NCBI GenBank assembly: GCA_045616685.1 | Contig: JAZLHF010000004.1 | Span: forward strand, 1-64,000 | Direction of reading: 5' to 3' | Length of the DNA stretch: 64,000 nt | Source of the DNA: UBA1764 sp045616685 | GTDB lineage: Bacteria; Bacillota; Clostridia; Peptostreptococcales; Anaerovoracaceae | In this document: in pieces, positions 1 to 8,831 of the stretch | Layout of the letters: every line of letters begins with the position of its first letter | How positions within the stretch are numbered: position 1 is the first letter of the stretch | Made by a program: the position numbers and the translations under genes | Notes under the pieces: generated by a model | Seen by the model: the letters and a program-made list of their open reading frames with translations, nothing else | Told to the model about the DNA's origin: nothing | The model's database searches: none

Positions 1-184
1 TTCTTCGAAATTATTGTTTTTAGGAATTGTACAGAGAATCAATCTTACCAATTTGCAGATTGTTTCTTGTAAATTCAGTCTTGAGAAAAACTTAATTTTC
101 TCTGTGACTCAATTTCTACACTATGATGTTTTCAAGGTTCAAGGGGTATTTGACCCCTGCCCACTCTCATGAGCGTGCTTTATT
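1..184 (-). other. Transcribed leader running off the left edge
   Basis: No convincing protein gene is seen here. The stretch lies downstream of a perfect consensus promoter on the minus strand. Read in that direction it has a 6-bp hairpin (AGGGGT/ACCCCT, about 137-153) followed by a TTGAACCTTGAAAAC stretch that resembles sequences found in Firmicutes rRNA operon leaders and spacers. The transcribed gene lies outside the window. An rRNA operon is a guess from promoter strength and this motif; any strongly expressed gene would fit. Confidence 0.35.
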
Positions 185-213
185 ATTATATGGGCAAGAG
201 ACCTCTTTGTCAA
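185..213 (-). promoter_or_regulatory. Perfect consensus sigma-A promoter facing left
   Basis: On the minus strand TTGACA (208-213) and TATAAT (185-190) are separated by exactly 17 bases. Both hexamers match the housekeeping consensus in full. Transcription would start near 178 and leave the window at position 1. Such promoters are typical of stable-RNA genes. Confidence 0.8.
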
Positions 214-272
214 CCTTATTTTTCAACTTTTTTCGTTATTTCCAGACCTTTTTTCACCTCATTTTTTGACAC

Positions 273-300
273 AAAAAATCCCCCAATATCTTGGGGGATT
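273..300 (-). terminator. Intrinsic terminator of the cdaA-nagB operon
   Basis: A perfect 10-bp inverted repeat (277-286 with 291-300, loop TATC) has five G-C pairs in its core and is followed on the minus strand by six T. It sits just past the nagB stop codon and marks the end of the amino-sugar operon. Confidence 0.9.
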
Positions 301-322
301 TCTATAAGAAACTACTATTTTT

Positions 323-1042
323 TTACTTATCAAGAAGTGATGCAGCGTCTTCATCGAGATATACTTCTACGAATGGATGGAGCTGCAAAATGCTGGCAGG
401 ACATTTTGTTGTCACAGGGCCCTCGATAAATTCCTTAACGATTTTAGCCTTACTCTTACCAGTTGCAATAAAGATAATTGAGCGAGCATTCATTACCGTC
501 TTAATGCCCATTGTGACAGCATGTGTTGGAACATCCTTAATTGATTTAAAGAATCTACTGTTCACTTCTCTTGTGTTCTGTTCAAGCTTTACAACATGTG
601 TTAAGCTATCAAACTTTGTACCAGGTTCATTAAATCCGATGTGCCCGTCAACACCAATGCCAAGAAGCTGAAGATCAATTCCTCCAGCAGCCTTAATCAT
701 ATCATCATACCGCTCTGGATTTTTTGTATCAATTCCTGATGGGACGAAAGTATTATTAATATCGATATCAATATGTTTGAAAAGTTGGTTGTTCATGAAA
801 TAGCGGTAACTTTGATCATGACTTCCATCGAGTCCAACATATTCGTCTAAGTTAAAGCTCTTAACGTTCTTAAAACTTACATTACCAGCTTTACATTGCT
901 TAGCTAATTCCTTATAAAGAGGAATTGGTGTTGAACCTGTTGCGCCGCCAATGATTGCATTTGGTTTATTGTTAATTAATTGAACGTAACGCTGAGCTGC
1001 CATCTTTGCGATTTCTTTTTCAGAAGCAATATATACCTTCAT
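323..1042 (-). CDS. nagB: Glucosamine-6-phosphate deaminase
   Basis: This enzyme converts glucosamine 6-phosphate to fructose 6-phosphate and ammonia in the cytosol. The 239-residue length matches Gram-positive NagB, which lacks the C-terminal extension of the E. coli enzyme. Visible motifs are the phosphate loop GGATGSTP near residue 32, the NLDEY motif holding the general base, and GVDGHIGFNEPG with the Asp/His/Glu catalytic set. It is the last gene of a run that also makes glucosamine 1-phosphate (glmM), so the operon holds both a synthetic and a degradative use of the same sugar phosphate. An intrinsic terminator follows directly. Confidence 0.95.
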   Translation of the reverse strand: MKVYIASEKEIAKMAAQRYVQLINNKPNAIIGGATGSTPIPLYKELAKQCKAGNVSFKNVKSFNLDEYVGLDGSHDQSYRYFMNNQLFKHIDIDINNTFVPSGIDTKNPERYDDMIKAAGGIDLQLLGIGVDGHIGFNEPGTKFDSLTHVVKLEQNTREVNSRFFKSIKDVPTHAVTMGIKTVMNARSIIFIATGKSKAKIVKEFIEGPVTTKCPASILQLHPFVEVYLDEDAASLLDK

Positions 1043-1053
1043 GTCATTAACCT

Positions 1054-1722
1054 CTATTTCTTTTCAACGATTGTTTTATTATCTTTAACAATGCAATTAT
1101 TTGGGACAACTCCTCTTACCCCTGTTGTTGGGTAGATATTAGAATGTGCACCAACGATTGTACCAGGATTTAAAACAGCATTGCATCCAATTTCTGCATA
1201 ATCACCTAAGATTGCGCCAAATTTTCTTCTGTCTGTTTCTATTTCAGGCTCGCCATGAACAATAACGTTCTTTCTATCAGCTTTGACATTACTTGTGATA
1301 GAGCCAGCGCCCATATGAGCGTGCCAACCAAGGACACTGTCACCTACATAATTATAATGCGGGGTTTCAACATCATCGAACAAGATGACATTCTTAAGCT
1401 CTACAGAGTTGCCCACGGTTGCACCCTTGCCAACGATTGCAGATTCTCTAATAAATGCACAGTGGCGAATTGTTGCGCCATGATCAATGATGCAAGGGGA
1501 CCCGATATATGCGCTTTCAAATATTGTAGCATCTTTTGCAATCCAAACGCCTTCCTTGGGATTATCAAATTCATCTTTTGGCAGTGTTGGACCAATCTTT
1601 AAAATAAAATCTTTAATTTCTGCAAGAACTTCCCATGCATAGGCCTTTCCTTCAAACAAAGGCGCTGCGATTGTATGGGAAAGATCTAGTAATTCACTAA
1701 TTGTCTGAATATGCTTATCCAT
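1054..1722 (-). CDS. Left-handed beta-helix acetyltransferase, stand-alone GlmU-like
   Basis: A 222-residue hexapeptide-repeat protein. Residues of about 60-215 show the [LIV]-G-x4 periodicity of a left-handed beta helix. The stretch HYNYVGDS followed by GAGSITSN closely resembles the acetyltransferase active site of GlmU (HLTYLGD then GAGTITCN), with the His, Tyr and Asn kept. The uridylyltransferase half of GlmU is absent. The gene shares a single base with the end of glmM (TAATG), with GAGG just upstream, so it is probably translationally coupled. Acetylation of glucosamine 1-phosphate made by GlmM is a reasonable guess, but another sugar-nucleotide substrate is possible. Such proteins are often annotated loosely as UDP-GlcNAc pyrophosphorylase. 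Confidence 0.7.
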   Translation of the reverse strand: MDKHIQTISELLDLSHTIAAPLFEGKAYAWEVLAEIKDFILKIGPTLPKDEFDNPKEGVWIAKDATIFESAYIGSPCIIDHGATIRHCAFIRESAIVGKGATVGNSVELKNVILFDDVETPHYNYVGDSVLGWHAHMGAGSITSNVKADRKNVIVHGEPEIETDRRKFGAILGDYAEIGCNAVLNPGTIVGAHSNIYPTTGVRGVVPNNCIVKDNKTIVEKK

Positions 1723-3125
1723 TATTTAATCCTCACAAGTTTGCCTGCATCTTTCATTGCAGCAATAATAGAATCAACAGATTCTTCTGCTTGTTCTTTA
1801 GTAGTAGCCTCTGCCATTACTCTTAAAACAGGTTCTGTGCCGGAGGCTCTAAGAAGCACTCTTCCTTCATCGCCTAATTTCTTTTCCGCTTCAACGACAG
1901 ACGCTTTAACTTTTGTATCATTTAATGTTTCTTCTTTGTCACTTACAATTACATTCTTTAGTACCTGAGGATACATTGTAATATCTTCGGTTAATTTGGA
2001 AAGTGTTGTCTTCTGCTCAACTATACACTGCATAAGTTTAATTGCAGTAATAAGGCCGTCACCAGTAGTTGCGTACTTTCTAAAGATAATATGACCAGAC
2101 TGTTCACCCCCAATTAAGTGGTTGTTTTCAGCCATATTTTCATAAACATACTTATCACCAACAGCCGTCTTTTCATAACCGATTCCAAGTTCATCAAGAG
2201 CTTTATAAAGGCCAAAGTTTGACATAACAGTTGTTACAACTTTAGTGTTGCCGAGATAATCGAGCTTTTGCATGTACTTAGCACAAACATACATAATCTC
2301 ATCACCATTAACCTCCTTACCGTTTTCATCAACAGCAAGACATCTATCAGCATCACCATCAAATGCAAAACCAACATGAAGATGATTTTCCCTAACAAAC
2401 TTCTTAAGGCCTTCGATATGCGTCGAACCACAATCTAAGTTTACATTAAGGCCATTCGGCTGATTGTTGATTACAAATGTTTGTGCGCCAAGCGCGTTGA
2501 ATACATTTTGTGCAATCTGCCATGTGCTTCCATTTGCGCAATCAAGTCCAACTCTAAATCCTTTATAAGAGCAAGTTGCAAGCGACATCAGGTAACCGAT
2601 ATATCTATTTCTACCGGCAGAATAATCGATTACGCTACCGATGTTTTCACCAGTGGCAAGGGGAACCTGCCAATTCTCGCCCTTAAACCCCTCTGGCTTA
2701 AATTCGCCATCGAGATAACTTTCAATATCATCAATAACTGCATCCTGCATCTTTTCGCCAGAGCCGTTGATTAATTTAATTCCATTATCATAGAATGGGT
2801 TGTGGCTTGCAGAAATCATTACTCCGCAATCAAAGTTTTCTGTTCTTGCACAATACGCTACAGATGGAGTTGAAGTTACATGAAGAAGATATACATCTGC
2901 TCCGGCAGCAACAAGACCAGCTGAGAGAGCGTCTTCAAACATATAGCTTGAACGTCTTGTGTCCTTCCCCATTACAATGCGAGCTTTATAATCTTCTGAT
3001 CTACCAAATTCAGGATTTTTAGCATAGTACCAACCAAGAAAAAGCCCAATTTTAAATGCATGTTCTGCCGTTAAATCTACATTGGATTCTCCTCTAAAGC
3101 CGTCTGTACCAAAGTATTTCCCCAT
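1722..3125 (-). CDS. glmM: Phosphoglucosamine mutase
   Basis: GlmM interconverts glucosamine 6-phosphate and glucosamine 1-phosphate for UDP-GlcNAc and cell-wall synthesis. The alpha-phosphohexomutase signatures are all present: the active-site phosphoserine loop ISASHNP, the metal loop DGDADR, the sugar loop GEQSGH, and the phosphate-binding RASGTEP near the C terminus. An in-frame ATG exists 20 codons upstream, but the ATG at 3125 is preferred: it has a strong AAGGAGGG 7 bases upstream and gives the usual MGKYFGTDGFRG start. The product is about 467 residues, slightly longer than the usual 450. Gene order cdaA-cdaR-glmM is conserved in Firmicutes, where GlmM can bind and restrain CdaA. Confidence 0.95.
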   Translation of the reverse strand: MGKYFGTDGFRGESNVDLTAEHAFKIGLFLGWYYAKNPEFGRSEDYKARIVMGKDTRRSSYMFEDALSAGLVAAGADVYLLHVTSTPSVAYCARTENFDCGVMISASHNPFYDNGIKLINGSGEKMQDAVIDDIESYLDGEFKPEGFKGENWQVPLATGENIGSVIDYSAGRNRYIGYLMSLATCSYKGFRVGLDCANGSTWQIAQNVFNALGAQTFVINNQPNGLNVNLDCGSTHIEGLKKFVRENHLHVGFAFDGDADRCLAVDENGKEVNGDEIMYVCAKYMQKLDYLGNTKVVTTVMSNFGLYKALDELGIGYEKTAVGDKYVYENMAENNHLIGGEQSGHIIFRKYATTGDGLITAIKLMQCIVEQKTTLSKLTEDITMYPQVLKNVIVSDKEETLNDTKVKASVVEAEKKLGDEGRVLLRASGTEPVLRVMAEATTKEQAEESVDSIIAAMKDAGKLVRIK

Positions 3126-3145
3126 AGAAAACCCTCCTTTTTCCA

Positions 3146-3181
3146 CAAAAAATTGTAGCATTTTTTGTAAAATGCTACAAT
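3146..3181 (-). terminator. Hairpin with T-run between cdaR and glmM (terminator or attenuator)
   Basis: A perfect 13-bp inverted repeat (3152-3164 with 3169-3181, 4-base loop) is followed on the minus strand by six T. The stem is AT-rich, with four G-C pairs, so termination may be partial. It stands between the cdaR stop and the glmM ribosome-binding site, inside a gene order that is usually one operon. It could lower glmM expression relative to cdaA-cdaR. Confidence 0.6.
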
Positions 3182-3213
3182 ACATTTTTTAACATTTTCC
3201 TATTTACAATTTT

Positions 3214-4416
3214 TTACAAAATGTTAACTTTCACAAGAAGCTTTGATAAATCAGTCTTTACCTTAACATTATCGATGCTAGGAATTAAGATATCTGATAT
3301 TAGAACATCGTGCTCTCCGGCAGAAAGTCCCTTTAAATTGATGCTAATAGACACATCATCCACTGTTAATTTAGCGGCGTCTTCAGTATATACGCTGAAG
3401 ATTATATCAAAACTCTCAACCAAATTAGCACTAAGGCCTTCTGTGAGGTTCGTAAATGCTATATCGCCATCAGAGAAACTAAGAACCTTCTCCTCTCTGC
3501 CAATTACTTCATAATCAACTGACAGGTTTCTATAATCGTGAGCGACCTCAATCTGATCTGGCAAATTCAGCTCAAGAGGAATTGAGCAACTCTCAGTTAC
3601 CTCGCTCTTATTAATTGGGTTAGCGTCAACTTGCCAAATGTCGGAAAGGAGCGCACTTGGGCCTTTTATGACAACCGATGCAGGAATAATTTCTGATCTG
3701 AGTTTTATATCCTCAGGAAGCTCGCCTTCAACTGGGATATTAAGAGCAACTTCTTTTATATCATATAATGTGGACTTAATTGCTAATGTATTTTGTGAAA
3801 GCTTAACGCCAACGACACTGTTTCCCTCAGAATCGATTGGACTCAAAACAAGATCTTCAGTAACAGTTTGATCTAAAGCCCTATCATTTGCATCAATTGT
3901 TGCCTGAACTGCGACGACATTATTAACTAAACTTTCGGCCCCGCTAACAGTAATGCTGCTTGCCTGGACTTCTATTGCCCCAAGCTCTTTTCCTTCAGGA
4001 AGGTTTGCAGTGAAAATCTTCAACTCTTTTTCAACTGCAACGGCATTATCAACATATACCTGAATCTTCTGAGTTCTGATTTCGTTTACAGTTAAATTGC
4101 TTGGAGCCTCAACTTCAACGGTAATATAATTCTGCCCAACATGAAGACCTGAAACATCAGCAGTCGCAACAAAGTCTTCAGGCTTTACGCTGTTTACTAT
4201 TGATCTTGTGCCACCGATAACGAGGTCAACTGTATATTCTCCAGAGCCTGCTATAGCAAGCCCAGAACTTTCCATAACCTCAGTGTTAACAAGCTGTACT
4301 GGAACAAGCTTAACGGATCCAGTAGTTACAGGGTCCTTAACACCGATAACATATGCCCAAATTGCAATACCGACAACAATTGCAATAATCTTATCTAAAG
4401 TTCTACCTCTAGTCAT
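3214..4416 (-). CDS. cdaR: YbbR-domain regulator of diadenylate cyclase
   Basis: CdaR is a membrane-anchored extracytoplasmic protein that modulates the c-di-AMP cyclase CdaA. The 400-residue product has one N-terminal membrane helix (about residues 9-25, IIAIVVGIAIWAYVIG) followed by tandem YbbR-type beta domains rich in hydrophobic/acidic alternation, which fits an outward-facing chain. It overlaps the end of cdaA by 8 bases, so the two are translationally coupled. The identification rests on the N-terminal motif DKIIAI..AI.AWxYV, on length and on the conserved neighbourhood. Confidence 0.9.
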   Translation of the reverse strand: MTRGRTLDKIIAIVVGIAIWAYVIGVKDPVTTGSVKLVPVQLVNTEVMESSGLAIAGSGEYTVDLVIGGTRSIVNSVKPEDFVATADVSGLHVGQNYITVEVEAPSNLTVNEIRTQKIQVYVDNAVAVEKELKIFTANLPEGKELGAIEVQASSITVSGAESLVNNVVAVQATIDANDRALDQTVTEDLVLSPIDSEGNSVVGVKLSQNTLAIKSTLYDIKEVALNIPVEGELPEDIKLRSEIIPASVVIKGPSALLSDIWQVDANPINKSEVTESCSIPLELNLPDQIEVAHDYRNLSVDYEVIGREEKVLSFSDGDIAFTNLTEGLSANLVESFDIIFSVYTEDAAKLTVDDVSISINLKGLSAGEHDVLISDILIPSIDNVKVKTDLSKLLVKVNIL

Positions 4417-5263
4417 TGCTCTCCTCCTTTTCTACCTTCTTTGTAAGAACAGGATTTAAGAAACGACGACTTCCTTCACCAGTTTGTTTACCCAGATAAT
4501 GAGCAAGCAGAGTCTTTTCAACAGTCTTCATATCAAGGAATCTTGAAATCTTTCCATCTTCAACCATTGAAATAATTCCAGTTTCTTCAGATACAATAAA
4601 CACAAGGGCGTCGGATTGTTCGGTAATACCGATCCCAGCTCTATGACGTGTACCTAAATCTTTACTTAAGTTTGGATTTTCGGTCAAAGGAAGCATGCAC
4701 GCAGCTGCATAAACTCTATCACCACGAATAATAACAGCACCATCATGAAGCGGTGAACCAACATAGAAAATATTTTCTAAAAGTTGTTCACTTATTTCTG
4801 CATCGAGAATAGTACCACTATCAGCAATATCTGATAAGGCAGTTTTTCTTTCAATAACAATTAATGCTCCTTCGGAAATTGAAGAGAAGTATGCAATTGC
4901 TTTTGAAATCATATCTGCTGCGGCAACAGTTGTTTTAGCATTTTCTTCTTTAATTCTCTTAAGAGACCATGTCCCTCTACCAAGATATTCAAGCCCACGC
5001 CTTAATTCTGGCTGGAACACGATGATAAGAGCAATAAGACCGATGTTTAAGATTTTCTCGAGTACCCAGTTTAATGCATACAAATGTAAAGTGCCTGACA
5101 GAAAATAAACTACAATTAAAAGTAGAATACCTTTTGCCAGTTGCTCTGCGCGAGAACTCTTAATAAAGCCCAGCATCTTATATACTATGAATGAAATAAT
5201 CGCGATATCAATGATATCTGTGAAGCTTATCATTGCTGTAATCGCATTAATATATTGGCTCAT
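4409..5263 (-). CDS. cdaA: Membrane diadenylate cyclase (c-di-AMP synthase)
   Basis: CdaA joins two ATP molecules into the second messenger c-di-AMP, which controls potassium and osmolyte balance. The 284-residue protein has three N-terminal membrane segments (about residues 15-85) and then a DisA_N/DAC domain. The two diagnostic motifs are visible: DGAVII (within PLHDGAVIIRGD) and RHRAGIGITE. The start is supported by GAGGAGG 6 bases upstream. It heads the cdaA-cdaR-glmM-acetyltransferase-nagB operon. No c-di-AMP riboswitch was recognised in the window. Confidence 0.95.
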   Translation of the reverse strand: MSQYINAITAMISFTDIIDIAIISFIVYKMLGFIKSSRAEQLAKGILLLIVVYFLSGTLHLYALNWVLEKILNIGLIALIIVFQPELRRGLEYLGRGTWSLKRIKEENAKTTVAAADMISKAIAYFSSISEGALIVIERKTALSDIADSGTILDAEISEQLLENIFYVGSPLHDGAVIIRGDRVYAAACMLPLTENPNLSKDLGTRHRAGIGITEQSDALVFIVSEETGIISMVEDGKISRFLDMKTVEKTLLAHYLGKQTGEGSRRFLNPVLTKKVEKEESND

Positions 5264-5306
5264 TTTGCCTCCTCATAATCCACAGTATATTTTACAATAA
5301 TTGTAT

Positions 5307-5333
5307 AAAAAAAGCGAGCACTAGGCTCGCTTT
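5307..5333 (-). terminator. Terminator of hpf
   Basis: A perfect 9-bp stem (5311-5319 with 5325-5333, loop ACTAG) carries a run of T on the minus strand. It ends hpf and separates it from cdaA. Confidence 0.9.
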
Positions 5334-5345
5334 GTAATGTTTTTG

Positions 5346-5879
5346 TTATTCTGTTTTGAGTAATCCATAAGTACCCTCATCAGCACGCTTATAAACTACG
5401 CAAATCTGACCCGATTCACCATCTTTAAATACGAAAAAGTTGTGTTCAAGCAATTCCATCTGAAGAATCGCTTCGTCCGGAGTCATTGGATTCATCTTAA
5501 ACTTCTTTGTTCTTACAATGCCAATTGGAGCTTCTATTTCAGGAGTTGCTTCTGGAATCTCTTCAAATACGATATCCTTCTGGTCATGATGCTTCTTAAC
5601 CAGCTTTGTCTTGTACTTTGACATCTGCTTTGCCAGTTTATCAATAACCTTATCCAGGCAGAAATAAATATCGTTGCTTGATTCCTCTGCACGGAAAATC
5701 ATGCCAGAGGCATAAATAGTAGCCTCGAGCTTGCAAAGTCCCGATTTAACCTCACTGCACATTACAGTAGCTTCAACTTCCTTGTTAAAGTATTTATCAA
5801 GTTTACCAAACTTATTTTCAATAGTTGCCTTAAGCTTATCATTAGGATTAAAGTTCTTACTTGTGATATTAATATTCAT
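5346..5879 (-). CDS. hpf: Ribosome hibernation-promoting factor, long form
   Basis: Long HPF binds the 30S subunit and joins two 70S ribosomes into inactive 100S dimers in slow growth. The N-terminal S30AE/RaiA domain spans about residues 1-97 (MNINITSKNF, the usual beta strand start), and a C-terminal dimerisation domain spans about 118-177 (IVRTKKFKMNPMTPDEAILQMELLEHNFFVF). The length of 177 is normal for the Firmicute long form. GGAGG lies upstream of the ATG. It is a single-gene unit with its own terminator. Confidence 0.96.
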   Translation of the reverse strand: MNINITSKNFNPNDKLKATIENKFGKLDKYFNKEVEATVMCSEVKSGLCKLEATIYASGMIFRAEESSNDIYFCLDKVIDKLAKQMSKYKTKLVKKHHDQKDIVFEEIPEATPEIEAPIGIVRTKKFKMNPMTPDEAILQMELLEHNFFVFKDGESGQICVVYKRADEGTYGLLKTE

Positions 5880-5911
5880 AAAAAAGCCTCCTTCTTTATA
5901 TGTATATTATA

Positions 5912-6610
5912 CTACTTTTCTTCCTCATTTCCTTTATAATCTACAGCTGCAAAACTAAGAATTATGACTTTGGTTGCTCCGGCCTCTTTAAGCAAACGGC
6001 TACAATAATTGGCAGTATTCCCCGTAGTCACGACATCGTCTACCAAAACGATATCATGGCCCGAAACTTCATCTTTTCTATCATCGTTTATGACCATACT
6101 GCCTTGCAAAGCCGTTAACCTTCCTTCAGCTCTAGCCATACGCATAGAATCTGTTGACTTAACCTTCGTTAATACGTCAGGTATATATCGATTGCCAGAA
6201 GCCTCGCTTGCGAACTTCGCCAAAAGCGCCGCTTGATTATAACCTCTTATCTTCTCTTTTTCTTTGAACATAGGAACCGGAGTAAACACCATACGTTCTT
6301 CATAATGTGTAATAAATAATTCTCCCATCAGTCGCCCTATCCCACGAGCCACATAGGGCTTGGAGTGAAACTTCAGATTGTGCACAATCATCTGGGCATA
6401 GCCATCATATTTTACAAGACTAACAACATCATTAAAAAAGAATCCTTCTAATTTATTTTTGAAAGGGTTCTTAGTTAACCACGACATTTTCTCTATACAT
6501 GTATCACAAAGACCATGAACTCTAGTCGATTCCATGACGTCTCCACAGCAAGAGCAATAAATGTTTTCTGGATAAAGAAAATTAAGTGCTTTTTCAAATA
6601 CTTTATTCAT
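5912..6610 (-). CDS. ComF-family phosphoribosyltransferase-like protein
   Basis: ComF proteins take part in uptake or processing of transforming DNA. An N-terminal zinc-finger pair is visible (CSCCGD and CDTC). The C-terminal half is a type I PRTase fold with the PRPP loop VLVDDVVTTGNT near residue 195. An upstream in-frame start at 6631 exists, but ATG 6610 (MNKVFEKALNFLYP) is preferred; it overlaps the recD2 stop by 8 bases and suits coupled translation. No comFA helicase gene is adjacent. Whether it serves competence or some other DNA transaction here is not shown by the sequence. Confidence 0.85.
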   Translation of the reverse strand: MNKVFEKALNFLYPENIYCSCCGDVMESTRVHGLCDTCIEKMSWLTKNPFKNKLEGFFFNDVVSLVKYDGYAQMIVHNLKFHSKPYVARGIGRLMGELFITHYEERMVFTPVPMFKEKEKIRGYNQAALLAKFASEASGNRYIPDVLTKVKSTDSMRMARAEGRLTALQGSMVINDDRKDEVSGHDIVLVDDVVTTGNTANYCSRLLKEAGATKVIILSFAAVDYKGNEEEK

Positions 6611-8825
6611 TAGCAAATCCCCACAGTCCATTTAGGCGAATTGCTAAAGCAGAATTTCGCCCTTCTATCGTATTGTTATCGACCATGGCATTTACTACTT
6701 GCGGATTACCCACAAGAACCGCAAGTTGTTTTGCACGCGTTACTGCCGTGTACAGTAAATTTCGCGTTGCAAGCATTGATGGGAAACGAGTCTGCGGCAT
6801 TATTACTACCGGAAACTCCGAGCCTTGGCTTTTGTGAACCGTCATAGCAAAAGCAGTCTCTATCTCATCTAAATTAGAATAATCATAAGTAACAAATCGT
6901 TCGTTATCAAACAGAACGCTTACCGTCCCGGCGTCATTATCAACCGATTTAATTATTCCCAAATCTCCGTTAAAAACACCGTATCTTGTTTCGAAATCTT
7001 TGAGATCTTTCCACGCAAGATTATAATCATTTTTATTTTGCATCACCTTATCGCCTAAGCGATATATTCTGCCAGCAAAACTTTTCTCTGGCTTGTCTAC
7101 TGCCGGAGGATTAAGCACTTCCTGAAGAGATTTATTCAGCTCTACACTTCCTAAAATTCCTTTTCGTGTCGGGGTCAGCACCTGAATCTTAGATACTGTC
7201 TCTTCATCATTTAAGTATGCAGGGAGTCTTCTTACGCATAAATCTTTAATCGTTTCAAGAATCTCAAGCTCACTTCCTCTTGGAATCATGAAGAAATCTT
7301 TATCTTTTTCGTTATAACTTGGATATTCGCCTTTATTAATGAGATGTGCATTTACAACAATTAAGCTTTCTTCGGCTTGCCTAAAGATTTCTTTTAGTCT
7401 TGTAGAATGAATACATCCGCAAGATAGCATATCTTTTAGCACATTCCCTGCACCAACGGGCGGAAGCTGATCTGCATCGCCTACAAGAATCAATCTGCAC
7501 CCTGGTTTTACTGCGCTCAGGAGTCCATCCATCAAGAGAATATCAACCATAGACATTTCATCAATAATGATGCAGTCGTATTCCAAAGGATTCTCAGAAT
7601 TGCGATTAAAATGCATGCTCTCACCATCATCAGCGTATTGATATTCAAGCAGCCTATGAATCGTGCTTGCAAACTGCCCAGTTGTTTCTTCCATTCGCTT
7701 TGCAGCGCGCCCAGTTGGAGCAGCAAGTGCGGTTTTGACCTGAGTAGCATTTAATATATAAAGGATAGTATTTATAATTGTTGTCTTTCCCGTGCCAGGC
7801 CCACCCGTAATAATCGAAACTCCATTTTGAAGCGACGATATCACTGCCTCTTTTTGTTTCTCGGAAAGCTCAATTCTACTTTCTTTTTCATTAGCCTTAA
7901 TTAGCCTTGGATAATTTGTTGCAATAGGGATAAGCTCGTGATAACAAAGATTAAACAAAAGGCTTGCGACATGACGTTCCGCTAAATAGTAACGCTTAAG
8001 CATAACAATATCTTTGCCATCGAGGTTTTCAGCGTAAACTTTACCATCCATTACCATATTATATAGGCAATCGGAAATACTATTTCTTTCAACGTTTAAG
8101 ATATTTGCTGCATTATCAAAAAGGTCTGTTTTCGTTAAATAAGTATTTCCTGATAATGCCGCTTGACTTAATGTGTATAAAATCCCACTAGATATTCTAT
8201 ATTCTGAAGATTTATCAAAACCCATCTTTGATGCAATTCCATCAGCTTTTGTAAAACCAATTGAGTAGACATCACTGATAAGTCTATATGGGTTTTCTTT
8301 TACTACTTCAACGGCTTTTGATCCGTAAACCTTAAACAGCTTCATGCATGCGCTTGAGCTTATATCAAAAGATGATAACTGCATCATTACTTCAGCATAT
8401 TCTTGTTGAGCAAAATAGCTTTCCGCAATTTGATTAGCCTTAGTCTCGCCAATACCTTTAACTTCGCGAAGCCTTTCCGGGGTTTCTCTTATAATTTTAA
8501 GCGTATCTTCTCCAAACTTCTTTACAATTTCCATTGCCGTAGCAGGCCCAACGCCTTTTATTGTACCCGAAGAGAGGAAGGCTAAAATTCCTTCCTCTGT
8601 TGTTGGTTGTTGTTCCATGAAACTTGAGAATACGAACTGCTCACCGTACTTAGGATGTACGTTCCATTCGCCTACAAGAAGATATTCACGGCCTATTCTC
8701 GGAGTTGGCATGCTGCCTGTTGCAACAAATTCCTCCTCCAAACTTTCAAAGACCGCAATAGTATAGAAATTCTCGTCATTATAAAAGATGATTTCAGAAA
8801 GCTTTACGCTCTTTTCTTCTTTCAT
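6603..8825 (-). CDS. recD2: RecD2-type ATP-dependent DNA helicase
   Basis: RecD2 is a 5'-3' helicase used in DNA repair in bacteria without RecBCD association. The 740-residue chain has the family order: N-terminal OB-like region, tandem helix-hairpin-helix repeats (about 90-205, KGVGPATA and KGIGETKA), Walker A GGPGTGKTT near residue 342, Walker B IIIDEMSM, and the C-terminal UvrD-like motif with TVHKSQGSEF. It follows yhaM by 6 bases and overlaps comF. No Shine-Dalgarno sequence is visible before the ATG, so it may depend on coupling to yhaM. Confidence 0.95.
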   Translation of the reverse strand: MKEEKSVKLSEIIFYNDENFYTIAVFESLEEEFVATGSMPTPRIGREYLLVGEWNVHPKYGEQFVFSSFMEQQPTTEEGILAFLSSGTIKGVGPATAMEIVKKFGEDTLKIIRETPERLREVKGIGETKANQIAESYFAQQEYAEVMMQLSSFDISSSACMKLFKVYGSKAVEVVKENPYRLISDVYSIGFTKADGIASKMGFDKSSEYRISSGILYTLSQAALSGNTYLTKTDLFDNAANILNVERNSISDCLYNMVMDGKVYAENLDGKDIVMLKRYYLAERHVASLLFNLCYHELIPIATNYPRLIKANEKESRIELSEKQKEAVISSLQNGVSIITGGPGTGKTTIINTILYILNATQVKTALAAPTGRAAKRMEETTGQFASTIHRLLEYQYADDGESMHFNRNSENPLEYDCIIIDEMSMVDILLMDGLLSAVKPGCRLILVGDADQLPPVGAGNVLKDMLSCGCIHSTRLKEIFRQAEESLIVVNAHLINKGEYPSYNEKDKDFFMIPRGSELEILETIKDLCVRRLPAYLNDEETVSKIQVLTPTRKGILGSVELNKSLQEVLNPPAVDKPEKSFAGRIYRLGDKVMQNKNDYNLAWKDLKDFETRYGVFNGDLGIIKSVDNDAGTVSVLFDNERFVTYDYSNLDEIETAFAMTVHKSQGSEFPVVIMPQTRFPSMLATRNLLYTAVTRAKQLAVLVGNPQVVNAMVDNNTIEGRNSALAIRLNGLWGFANE

Positions 8826-8831
8826 TAGAAA

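Noticed and set aside
3126..3185. 20-codon N-terminal extension of glmM
   Set aside because: It would translate through the terminator-like hairpin; ATG 3125 has a strong AAGGAGGG site and the standard GlmM start.
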